Below, piece after piece: positions 25,673-38,600 of a stretch of DNA of 64,000 nt. This DNA is from Ditylenchus dipsaci (lineage: Eukaryota; Nematoda; Chromadorea; Rhabditida; Anguinidae). Each line of letters opens with the position of its first letter. The stretch's first letter is position 1. Under the pieces are notes generated by a model. It made no database searches. It was given only the letters and a program-made list of their open reading frames with translations, and was not told where the DNA came from. Location: the NCBI GenBank assembly GCA_004194705.1, contig SADC01000149.1:62001-126000 (forward strand), given 5' to 3'. A program made the translations under genes and the position numbers.

Positions 25673-25861
25673 ATGTTGACAAGGTCTATCTCTAATCCAC
25701 TACTACCTATCTCTCAGTCAAAACCGAACTTGGCCATCACCACGGAAAAAAATGAACTGAAAAAAGATGAAGAGAAAAGTTGGAATTTTGCGAAAAAAAA
25801 AACAACTCATAGCTCTATCTGTGCTTGTGGTGCCATGACCACCTCCTTCTTAGTGTCTTAA
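25673..25861 (+). other. Possible small ORF
   Basis: A 62-codon frame from ATG to TAA, hydrophilic in its first 45 residues (SISNPLLPISQSKPNLAI; ELKKDEEKSWNFAKK). It lies between the convergent F-box and DENN genes. No domain or splice partner found. Confidence 0.2.
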
Positions 25862-26269
25862 ATGTGTGTTGGTCTCTCCTATTAATTTTTTTGGTGGAAG
25901 CATGGTTCAATCGCTTTAGTAGCACCCTTAAAATTTAAATAACTACTTTTGGCTTTCTATGTGTTGGCGCGACGTAAAAAACTTTCTTAATTTTTTTGTC
26001 TCAGGATTAGGCATAAGGTAGCGTATGTCAGTACGGACTCAAATGTTTTTCTAATTTAAAAAGGCAAAAAAGTTTAAGTCCGTCGTTTCTGTCCGTATTT
26101 TTCAGTCCTCGCCTATCCCGCGCCTGAAAAGAATCTGAAAAGACTTTTAAATTTAAGCATATGAGTAATTACAAGGCTAGTAAGTGTTCCAAATAATGAT
26201 AAAAGACTGTTTACATAAACTGATGATAAAATTAGTTGAAAAGCATTCTACCATGTTTTTACCACTAGA

Positions 26270-26515
26270 GCTGGGCGAACACACTGTCTAAATGCATTTT
26301 TAATCAGGAGTCTTGCTTGTGATCATGTCTAAGTTAAGTGGGTGCGCGCATCTCTGACCAACCAAGCCCCTTGCATATAGAGACTTTTTAAGTAAAAATG
26401 CTTTTTAGGTAGCTTTTTGAATAAGTGACTCTGGATGCAAAGAACATGTAGGCATATCAGAGTTTCTTCATACGGTAGGCTCCAGTTTACAAAGCTATGT
26501 TTAACCCAGGGCTGC
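26270..26515. repeat. Decayed fragment of hairpin family A
   Basis: Shares words with the family A copies (GAGCTGGGCGAACA..., CTAAATGCATTTTTA, ATCTCTGACCAACCAAGCCCC) but has lost its ends and most of the core palindrome. Confidence 0.5.
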
Positions 26516-26647
26516 CATCTCAAAATTTTGAAAACACAAGAATATTGGAGGAATCTTTTTTCTGACATCAGAGTTTTTAGACAATTTATATATGTGTATC
26601 TAATTGAGCATTATAAATAGCTATACATATAGTTTATTTTTGTGTTT

Positions 26648-29600
26648 TTAGAGTGTGAATATCCTCCATAAATAAGACTTGGCCTTTCTCCGCTTGCCTT
26701 TCTTGTCTACAGGCGGACTGTACTTCTTGAGAATGTCTTCAAAACGACTTTCTAGGTTTTTTCCATTGCTAACTGACCGCTAAAATTGATTATTTCATAA
26801 ATCAGAGCCATGTAGAAATAATGTTATTTAATCTAAACATATTTTCAGAGTCATTGCTTGACTCAAACTGATGCTTGACTAGACCAAACCGAAATTTTAA
26901 GCTTATCCTTGATTAATTTCTGCCGAAATAATTTTTTTGGAAAATCGAAATTTTTTCGGAATGGTCATTATTAGGGCTAAAATAATTAGTTTTTTATGAA
27001 AAAAAAACAAAAAAGGGTTGTGATAATCTTAAAGGACCACAGAATCTTATCCTGAAGTAATAACCAAATATCATTTGTTGAAGTTTTTTGTTAATTAGAC
27101 CAGAAACCGAATTTTTCAATAATCAGAATGAATTAATGTCGGTTTTTGTCATGAGATGAGAAATACAACCGCCTTTTCATGGGGTTGGGCTCAACAGCTA
27201 CCTTCAAAAGCTATTTTTACACGAGAACGGCCGGTCGTAAGATTTGCTGATTCTGACGCAGAATTTAACGCTGAACATCATAGTGCGGGTCCTTTCCACT
27301 TCAATGACGGATCAAGTAGGTGAAAAGGGTCCGGAAGGTACGAAATTGTGCATGGTCAAAATACAACTGCATACCCGCAAGTTTTCAATCAATGCGCCCT
27401 GATGATCATACTACATCATTGCTTATAATACACCGAAATGACCGCCAAAACTTCAGTTTTCTAACAGTTACAAACATAGACTCTTTCGTTTTAAAAAAAT
27501 TGTTTCTTGTTTCTTGAAGTAGGGATTTTGCAAATGTTCTACCCTGGCATCCACAAGTCATAACTTTGTGTAAAAATGACATATAATTTAATGATAAATA
27601 AGAAAACAAAATAGAGAATCTCACTCTCATTTTCGCTTTAAATGTGGCGAATCTGGTGTCAAAACTATAGGTTTTTTTTGTAGAAAAAAAGTTATGGGAA
27701 ATTCGTGTTGCAACTGATATAATTATTTTGAACATTTTGTCATAACTTCATAAACTATCGCCACATTTAGTGCCAAAAAGATGGTGAGATTCTGTTCTTT
27801 GTTTTCTTTTTTATCATGAAGTTATATGTCATTTTTACACAAAGTTATGACTTGTGGATGCCAGGGTAGAACATTTGCAAAATCCCTACTTCAAGAAACA
27901 AGAAACAATTTTTTAAAACGAAAGAGTCTATGTTTGTAATTATTAGAAAGCTGAAGTTTTGGCGGTCATTTTGGTGTATTATAAGCAATGATGTAGTATG
28001 ATCATCAGGGCGCATTGATTGAAAACTTACGGGTATCCAATTGTATTTTGACCATGCACAATTTCATACCTTCCGGACCCTTTTCACCTACTTGATCCGT
28101 CATTGAAGTGGAAAGGACCCTCACCATCGTGTTCAGCGTTAAATTCTGCGTCAGAATCAGCAAATCTTACAACCGGCCGCTCTCGTGCTAAACAAAGAAG
28201 AAGAAGAAATCTCTTAAAAAAATATTTTAAAAACCTGAGAAAAGATAAAAGACTGCAGAATTCCATTCTCGACAAACCTAAACTATTGTAATATTTATTT
28301 TTTTCAAAAGAATTTCTTTTTCGACTAACCACTTGAGAAACAATCTTGTATCAGCACAAGGATGGGCAGCTAAAATACACAATTAAATATTAACTATAAA
28401 TATATATTAACCTGCCTGCGAATCTTTTTCGATTTCTGGCAGTCATAATGTCCTGGCCAAATCTTTTGTAATGGCCGAAAATCTTGGCGTAGAATATCAT
28501 CACATTCTGAAATTAGAAAAGTGATAAATGTACATGAATGATCTTTTTTAAGTTCAAATAAAAATGCCCGGGGACGGATTTGCAAGGTTTTAGATTGACT
28601 AAGGTTCTGTTTTTCAAATAATCTGTACTTTTTTTTCTCAATGTTGTGTAGCAATCAGGTTTTTTGGATAGAAATTGAACCCAAAAAAGCAGCGCTTGCT
28701 TTATCATCACCTTCGAATTACAACGTTTTTATACGGCCATAACTTTTTGTCTTACCAGGGAACCTTCAGAAGCGTTTTATTTCAAAGACCTCATTGACAG
28801 ATTTTTTGCGTATTGTTGTAGAGCACACCGAAGTTGTATAACAAAGCTCTGCTGATATGTCCAGGTCCTTTGAACAATTAGGGAGACCGGGCCCTACGAA
28901 GTTACCGAAAAACCGTGTTACCGATATCATGGTTTTTAGCCTGCTAGTGAGTTGCCGCTGTATCATAAATTCTTCGAGTATCTAAGTTTTATGGGGTGGT
29001 TTCTTGCATATTATATTTACACTAATAAGTACTTTAAAAAGCTCTTGACGACTTTTCGAAATTTCCGAAAGAAGCCAACACCAAAATGTGGCGGGAATTT
29101 AAATAATTGCTCCTTTTTCACAGGAATTCGGATATTTTTAGAATTTCAGCTCTGATAGGATGGTATTTTTTGTCTTTATGATAGCGCAAGTGAAACACCG
29201 GCATTGAAGCTACACAATGGTATAAAGAACGTGTGTAATTATCTAGAAATATTAAAACACTGTTATCAAGAAGATTCACAGGACACCTGGATTCTAAAAT
29301 CGGCATGTCCATGTTGACGTTTTAGACAAAAACATTCTAGTTTTATAAAGTTACACACGTTCTTTATACCGTTATGTAACCTAGATGCTAGGCATCTATT
29401 TGCGCTATGATTAAAAGCAGTAAATCAATCCATAAAAGTTGAATACTCGAAAAATATATAAAACAAGGGAAACTAAAAGTAGGCTGAAAACCATAATACC
29501 CGTATCAAGGTTTTTCGGTAACTTCGGGTGGCCATTTGTCCCTAATTTTTCAGAGGTCCTCGACATATCAGCAGCACTTTCTTATGTAACTTCTGGGTGC

Positions 29601-32600
29601 TATACAAAAATCTGCGAAAAAAATCTGTCAATGAAATCTTTGAAAAAAGACACTTCTGAAGGTTCCGTGGTTAGTCGAACTCCGAAATTCTGTAAACGCA
29701 GAACGACTCAGTTTTGCAAAGCAATTTTTTTGGTACATAATGTAAAAAATACGACTTTCGCTTGGCAACCCCTGTGGTTTGGGCTTGCCTATACCTATAC
29801 AGAGTTCATTTACAGACCAGGACCCAAACCACAGGGGGTACCAAGCGAAAATCGTGTTTTTCACATTTTATACCAAAAAATCGTTCTTTATTGCTTTGCA
29901 AAACTGAGTCGTGTTGCGTTTACAGAATTTTGGAATTCGGCTAAGACAAAAAGTTATGCCGTTTAAAAACGTTGGAATTTCTTGACTCACCCTGTAAATG
30001 CAAATTAACAACCCTTGAAAATATGTTCGTGACTTCTAAAATTGTCAAATTTACAAACCTTTTCAATTTTGTAGTCCGCTTTAGCAGAACTTTTAGTTGA
30101 AAGACAGCTTTTAAGAGCACTCAAGAGATCTCCAACTACTCCTTTAGGAAATCCAATGACTGTGGCATAGTTAAGCAACACCCTGGTGTTGAATTCTTTG
30201 TCTTTGAAAGTGGAGCCGGTGTTCATATCTGCCAAACAAGGCAATACAACTCCTCGTTCCACATCCACTATAGTCACTTCATCCTGCAGCCATTTGAAGC
30301 TACCGTATTTATTCTAATAGAAGGCCATGGCCTTCTATTTTTCAACCTCCAAAATTTTTTGGATTTGTGTTAAAAATGTGATTAAATTTGGTTTACTCCC
30401 CTAGTTTTGGCCCTAAGAAGTGGCCTTCTATTAGAATAGGTACGGTAAGTACTGTTTAAACTTTTCTCGCTTACCTGTGATTCCCCATACGGACATAGCA
30501 ATTCTTTAACCTTTAAATCTGTGTTTTAAATACTTTTTTCTAATTGTACAAAAAAATTACACGACTTAGGTTGTATCTGAAAAATTATATATTTGGTGAT
30601 GCTTAATAACCTCATTTTTTCAAAAATTTAGGTGTGAATTCGAAAACTAAATTTACCTCAGAATACCGCAAATATATGGCGTCGGGTTGTAACAAAGCTA
30701 AAACTTTTAGATTTTTTTCAACGTTATTTTCTTATTAACTAGCTTGCTTGCCAACCTCAATCTGTGAGTCTGGAATTATTGGAATTAGGGTGTGCGGCCA
30801 TTCTAGTGGCGATAAAAACTCACAAAGGCTTGCACTGCTTTGGAAACATCGGTCACCTGCAAATATTATGTGCAAAAAGGGTTTCTAAATTTAAAAAACT
30901 AACATTTGAGCCAGTCACAATTATCCTCTTTTCGGCCAATAGACTCAGAAACACCAGTACTGCAATTAAATTCATCGATTTCGGTATTCTTTTTAAGGAT
31001 ATACTTTACCAACCTGTATTTTCGACCCCTATCCTTTGCATTGTGGTAGACACATCACATCTTGTCCATTTTACATCATTAGGAATCACATATTTGGAGT
31101 TTTGATAAGCTTCTTCTGAATAATTCCGATATTTTTAGTTAGAATTAGCTATTTTTTAAGAACTAAAAAGCTACTTTTTGGCTTTTTAAATTTGACAAAA
31201 ACTCTGATTTTACCTGAAGTAGTGAGGGTGAGAGCCAAAAGGTCTTTGCCCATGGTGTATATTTTAGTGCTATCTTTTTGGATAGTGCAGATAAAGTCAG
31301 TGGCCAGTTGATAGAACAAGTTTTCTTGAGAAAATACTGACACAAACACTAGCACTGAGTATTTACCTGTAAAATTGAAATATGTGAAATAACAAAAAAG
31401 GGCGCTACTTGCATATACCCCCCCAATCAACTTTTTTTAAAATGTTCCCAAACACGGTGTGCGCATCTCAACCCAAGCAACCAAGCCCCTGCGCCCCCGA
31501 AGGGGTCGCAGGGGGCTTGGTTGGTTAGAGATGCGCGCACTCACTTACCTCAGACATAATTCCGAGCCAGACTCTTGAACAAAAATGCATTTAGAGACTA
31601 TTTTTGCCCAGCTCCAGTGACCAAAACATGATAAAACAGGTAAAAAGTCGAAATTCAAAAGTGCCCAAAACTCAATTTTTTATTGACCAGAACTTAAAAA
31701 TAATGTCTTTTTTGAACTCCTGAGGCGATTTTGAGTCGATATAGGGTGTTTTAAAACACTTTTAAAAAAAGTTGATTTGGGGGGGGGGGGGAGTATATGC
31801 AAGTAGCGTCCAAAAAGTTATTCGACTTTCTTATATCAGGGGCGGTAGAAATAAGCTTTACCTTCACCTTCAGCTTTTACCCTTACCTCCACCCTTACCT
31901 TCAGTTTTTTTAGAAACAAGTTTTACTTCTACCTCTACCGTTTACCTTTAGCTATAGGTAAAGGTTAAAAAATTACCTTTACCTCTACCTTTAGCGAAAG
32001 GTGATTTTTTCTAGAAATAAAGGTATAGGTAAAAATATCAAGCGCCCCCTCGATATTCTCAAGAGCTAGCAAGGCTATATCGAAGGTTTCATGTAAAGAT
32101 ATTAAAAATGAGTTTTTCAACATGTAAAGGTACAAAGACCGTATATTGTTTCAAAAAAGCTTAAAAAATAGTTTTTCACAAGCAAATTTTGTTATTGCAG
32201 TTTAAATGTGTGTCTTTAGTGGTTTGTTGAACATACCAACAAAACACTATGGTCGCAAATACTAAATTACATTGTGACTGCTTTTAACATTAAAGCACGC
32301 AAAAATCTACAATATTCAAAAATAAACAGAAAAACGTGCTTAAAAATCATAGGAGAAGCTAAAAATTGCTGTTTGAAAAAATACTCTTCTCTCTAAAAAA
32401 AAATTGCAAAACCTAACTAACATTCGTGTTTAGCACCCTAAATTTACCTTAAGAAGTGTTTTAGTTGAAACAAAAAAAGTTTTTTAGCTAAAGGTGCTCG
32501 GGAGCAGGGTGAAAAATCCATGATACCCCCATGTGATTTTTACCTTTACCCTCACCTTTACCTTCAGCTAAATAATTTCTAAAGCCGAAGGTAAAGGTAA

Positions 32601-35600
32601 GGATAAAAGGTAGACGTAAAGCTTATTGCTAAAGGTAAAGGTAGAGATAAGCGTAAAAGTAACCTTGTTTCTAAAGCTTAAGGTGAAGGTAAAAGTAGCG
32701 GTAAAAGTTAAAGGCAGGGCTGTGCACGGGCCGCGTTTTAGTCGGCCCGGCGCGCTGCTTAACTATGGATGCCCAGCCCGGCCCGAAAAGCCCGGAAAAT
32801 TTTCGAATATCGGTTCACAAGAAAAAAAATTCTCGAGATTTTTTAAATATTGTTAATTTTTCGTTTTCACTAAACATTCTTTGTACATTTACATTAGTAG
32901 CATGTATTATAGAATTTTAATTATGTGGCACTAAGTAGTACTACCTAGGTGTGCAGGCTGTAGTCTTCAAGTATCCAAATCTTAATTTTTTTATTGGTGG
33001 TGATACTAATATTCCACTATAAAAGTGGTAGCACTCATGTAGGACTTAGTACCAAGGTACCCAATTTACTTATGTGTAGTGGTACCTATGTGTATAGCAT
33101 AAAAGTGGTCGTCTTCAGGAAATGTTGCCCAGGTTTTTAACTAGTGTTACCTATACATGAGTGATGAATGTTGAATGATCGCTGAGTTGCACGGTATAAT
33201 AAGAAATACTCTTTACAATGGTCACTCTCAAACCAATTAAAATGCTGTTTTTTTTACCTTTTTTTTGCTAATCGAACTTCCTATACAAAAAGATTTGTGT
33301 ATTTTCCGGAAAAGATGATTTTTTTTTGAAAAATTGGACATTTCAGGGTACATGAGATACACCGGGCCGACCGGGCCTGGCCGCGGGCTGAGAGATTTTA
33401 GGCCCAGCCCGGAGAGGAAGCGGCCGGGCCGGCTCGGTGTCGGGCCGGCCCGTGCCCTGACCCTGAGTCGATTTTTTCTATTAAGTTTTTTGCTTCAATA
33501 GTATTTTACATACAATATTTTAAATAATCCAAAGATGTTAGTAAAAAACTATCATCTGAGCGATTTTACCAAAACTTATAAAATACCCTATCGAACGGCA
33601 TTTCACTAATATCATACATTCTTTAAAATGTTCGAATTAGTGCAAAAAAGGGTTTTGGAATCCGAAAACATAAAAAATGATTTCACAACAAATGGACGCC
33701 CACTTGGATTAGTTATCCGACATTTGCGCGCCACGACATTTGCGCGCCGACATTTGCGCGCCACGACATTTGCGCGCCTACATTTGCGCGCCGACATTTG
33801 CCTTTAAATTCACCCTCTTAATTTTTGAGGTTACAAGTTCGAATCATGGTGGTAGCAGACATCATATTTCTTAAAAACAGTCAAAAGTCGACCATTAAGC
33901 CTCAGAGTGCGTTAGAAAAAACATCTTGGTACCTCTCTTACATGGATATTCACCTCGGATTAGCTGTAAGTAATCAAATATCATTGTGCCTTTACCAGAA
34001 TTGTGTACTGAACACGGTTTTATGATGCAAAAACAGCGATTTGACTTGCAGGAACCCCAGTTCTGCAGTAGTTTCATGCCCCTAGGGCGTCCAGGTGGTT
34101 CTGAGGTCGTTTTGCCACACATCGGTACTCAGTCCTTAGGAAGTAGTACCCAGGTAGAGGAATCTAATGCCGAGGTAGTGGATGGATGGATATATCTCGT
34201 ATATGAATACTAGTGGAGAGGTTAAAATAAGCGAGTTAACGTTTTTGGTCCACTCAATCCATATTCGGGTACAAGTGGCAATCCGGATGTTCACCTGTGG
34301 CATTTTTTTCCCATATTTTTTACTTCAAAAAGATTTTTCGTGTACTTGCTCCAATAATCTCAAGATAATTTTTAGATAAAGGACTACCATTTGAACACTT
34401 TTACCAAGACTCATAAAATACTTTATCAAATGGCATTTTACTAATATCAAAATTTTCTTTCGAATGCTCGAATCAGTGCTAAAAACATGTTTTGGGACTC
34501 GAAAAGCATGAAAATAATTACACACCGAATGTACGACCAATCGACTCGGTTGGTGCGTGGATTATCCAGTAGGATTGAGGCTGGGTTATAGAAAAACATT
34601 TGGAATGATAAGAGTCTTTCACTGGACGAAAAATATTAATTTGGAAATGTTTAGTGAGGGGTTAACTATAACATAGAAAATACGGTAAGTCTACTTTTTC
34701 TAGCAGTCCGGGAAGGGTCTGTCCCGAGTCCAGTGGTAAATTTGTCTGACAAAAATGTATTTTGGTCTTTTAAAAAAGTGCTCACGGTTTTTCGATTCGA
34801 TACACACATAAAACCCGCTTGACTCAAAGTTAAATTTAGTTTATCCCCCTACTAACCCGATGGTTGATGTACTTGTAAGGTGGAAAAATTACTGAGTTGG
34901 TGGTTCATTCACCATCTAGATAGTTTAATTAAAGTCCAGATATGAAAATGTATTTTGGCGCGCAAATGTCGTGGCGCGCGAATGTCGGACAACCCTTGGA
35001 TTGGTAAAGCCATGGTCTATCCAGTAAAACTGAGGCCGGATAATGAAAAAAATTGAATGATAATATTTCTTCACAAGACAAAAAAGATAAGTTTAAACAA
35101 TTTTGCGGATGAATTTACTGCGGGTGAATATACCTAGAGCACATCGAGGGTAAGCTGTCATGTAGTCAACATGATTTGTAAGCAATTGAGTTTCAGCAAC
35201 GCTATAATTAGCATGAAGTCAAAGCTTTTCCACAGTTAACATCAAAGGTTAACTGTAATGTAGCCAACATGATTTGTAAACTATTGAGTTTCAGCAACGC
35301 TATAGTTAGCATGAAGTCAAAACTATTTCACAGTTAACATCGAAGGTTAACTGTAATGTAGCCAACATGATTTGTAAGCTATTGAGTTTCAGCAACGCTA
35401 TAGTTAGCATGAAGTCAAAGCTTTTCCACAGTTAACATCAAAGGTTAACTGTAATGTAGCCAACATGATTTGTAAACTATTGAGTTTCAGCAACGCTATA
35501 GTTAGCATGAAGTCAAAACTATTTCACAGTTAACATCGAAGGTTAACTGTAATGTAGCCAACATGATTTGTAAGCTATTGAGTTTCAGCAACGCTATAGT

Positions 35601-38600
35601 TAGCATGAAGTCAAAGCTATTCCACAGTTAACACCGAAGGTTAACTGTAATGTAGCCAACATGATTTGTAAGCTATTGAGTTTCAGCAACGCTATAGTTA
35701 GCATGAAGTCAAAGCTATTCCACAGTTAACACCGAAGGTTAAAGGGCCTGACCTCTTCCTACTCGGTGGTCCCCCGCCAATTCAAAAATTTTACCTCGAT
35801 CATTGGACTTCTGTACGGATTTTTCCGCCACGTTTCTAACAAAACTAGGCCTGAAATCAAATTTTAGGCTTAGTTTTGTTAGAAACCTAGCGGAAAAATA
35901 CGTACAGAAGTCCAATGATCAAGGGAAAATTTTTGAATTGGCGGGGGACCACCGAGTAGGAAGAGGTCAGGCCCTTTAACTGTAATGTAGCCAACATGAT
36001 TTGTAAGCTATTGAGTTTCAGCAACGCTATAGTTAGCATGAAGTCAAAGCTATTCCACAGTTAACATCGAAGGTTAACTGTAATGTAGCCAACATGATTT
36101 GTAAGCTATTGAGTTTCAGCAACGCTATAGTTAGCATGAAGTCAAAGCATGGAGTGACAAATCGATAAATTTATCGATTTCGATAAAATCGATTCAAACA
36201 AGAATTATTCAAAAAAATCGATAAAAAATCGATAAAATTTTTATCAATTTTTTATCGAAATTTTATCGATTTTTATCGATTTTTTGGGCTTAGAGTTATT
36301 ATGCTCTTTGTTGTCTGGTCCTCAGTTTGAATGATATTCTATGACCTGTACTGTTAACTTTGCCTACGTTTTCACTTCCGACTTACGCCTTCAAGTTTTT
36401 TCACCTTTTGGCTTCCGCCTTTGGCCAGAAGTAAACTTTACTTCATTAACTATGTCACTTTTCCGCAAATTGTCTTCCATTTCGATGCAACAAGTCGTAA
36501 ATTTGATAGAAGATGAGGACGAATCATGGCCAGAAGAAGCCGAAAGTCTCAGTCTAAGGGTAAAACAAGCTAGACGATGTAAGGTACGTGTCAATTTAAA
36601 CACCAAGGCATTGCCGTCTTGCATAAGTTGAGTGGTTACAGATTGAGTTTGATGATAACCTGCATTTGACAAGCTTTTGGAGCAGCAAATCCTATGGCTA
36701 CCGTTTCGACTTAGTCTTGAGGAAAGCAGATAATAAGGAGCTGGGAATAGTGAAATGCAATCTCTGTCCAGCAACATCGTCTAAATCAGGTACTAAAGGA
36801 CTAAAGTAAGAACACCATATAAAAATCTTATTTTCGTACAGCCAAAACCTGTTATAGTGCGTCACTGGTAATCGACCACAACTCGCACTATAATGAGACT
36901 CAGACTGTATCGTACTTATACTATCGGGGCTTATAAAGATTTTTTACAAACTTAATCGAACTTAAGGTCGCCCTATATCGGGTTTTGCACTATGACGTGA
37001 TCACACTGTAACGGAGTTTGAATGTAATTTTTAAGGGGTCATGTAGCATTCCATTCCGGCAAAAGTGTGACTACTTCCGAATTTAACAAATCTTTGATCA
37101 AGTTCTTGACTTGCTCAGCTCAGCCTTTTCGCTTGGTGGATGATTTAAGTTTTATCGAATTTTTAGAATCTTTCCGATTGTTAGCGTGAGTTTTATACCT
37201 GGTTGTTCTCAAATTTCAAAATTTTTAGCAGCGAATCTTTTAAAATGAATGTGATAAAGGAAGCAAAGGATTTCCTGCCCTGCGGTTATACTATTAGTCG
37301 CCGAATTGATGATGCCTGCAGCACTGTGCAAAATCACGTCTCTACTGATGTTTCTAATCTAATGCTCTTCGGTGGAGGCTTAACTATAGACTTCGCTAAA
37401 AATCGTGTGGACTATCTCGCAGTCACTGGCCACTACATCGATCATAATTGAGCCGTTCCGAGAAAAGAATTCGTTGGTTTCCGATCTTCTAGCAATCGTC
37501 AAATTGAGCCGTATTGATGCCTATGTAGATGTGTTGAAGCCAATAGCTGAAATGGTGATCGATTTGCAGGTAAGTTGACTACTCGGATTTGTTTACAGTG
37601 ACTTTCAATATTTTAGGCAGAAAAAGAGTCTACTTCAAACAAAATCTTGGCCATGCCGTTACTGTATGGTTACATCTGCAAGCTATGATGACTTTGGAAG
37701 ATGGATGTTCGCTTTATCGGATTTCTTTGGCGGCGGCAGCATTCATGCACCATGAACTTTTTTTTTGAACAATATTTGAGCTTGTCGATTTGTTGGCCTA
37801 TTATATATTTACTTGTCTAGCTTCAATAAATTTTGCTTGGTTAAAATGTTTACAGGCGAGGGAGGATCTAGATCGTGGGTACATAAAAATTCTTTCAGTT
37901 TTTCCTAAACATGATGATGAAAACCAGAAACTTATGGGCAAAGTAAAGCCATAAGCTCGATATGATAAAATTAACTCCAACGAGCCTGTCCTACTAAAAA
38001 TAAGGATTGACATTGGAAACTATGTGGTAACTTCAAGTACAATATTAACTCTGAGGTACACTAAGGAGATGTGCAAAGAAAAGAGGTATAACTGACTCTA
38101 ACAATATACAATTGGCGATCCTAATTTATGCAAGTCTATACCATAAACGAAAAAAACTTGACCAAATTTTGAAAAGAGAGAGCAAAGAGTAGAAGAACTC
38201 TAAGTCAAAGAAAATCGATAAAAATCGATAAAAAATTTATCGATTTTTTATCGATTTTTGCTATGACATAACGCCAGAGGCCATTTTATCGAAATCGATA
38301 AATTTATCGATTTGTCACACCATGAGTCAAAGCTATTCCACAGTTAACATCGAAGGTTAAGTGTAATGTAGCCAACATGATTTGTAAGCTATTGAGTTTC
38401 AGCAACGCTATAGTTAGCATGAAGTCAAAGCTATTCCACAGTTAACATCGAAGGTTAACTGTAATGTAGCCAACATGATTTGTAAGCTCTTGAGTTTCAG
38501 CAACGCTATAGTTAGCATGAAGTCAAAGCTATTCCACAGTTAACACCGAAAGTTAACTGTAATGTAGCCAACATGATTTGTAAGCTATTGAGTTTCAGCA

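Noticed and set aside
29439..29966. 175-codon open frame, the longest in the window
   Set aside because: It is the translation of nested inverted-repeat arms inside the palindromic element 28722-29968; its N- and C-terminal halves mirror each other's DNA and no domain is present.
36391..36777. 128-codon minus-strand frame
   Set aside because: Antisense to the first exons of the hAT transposase, whose sense strand shows a BED finger and hAT motifs.
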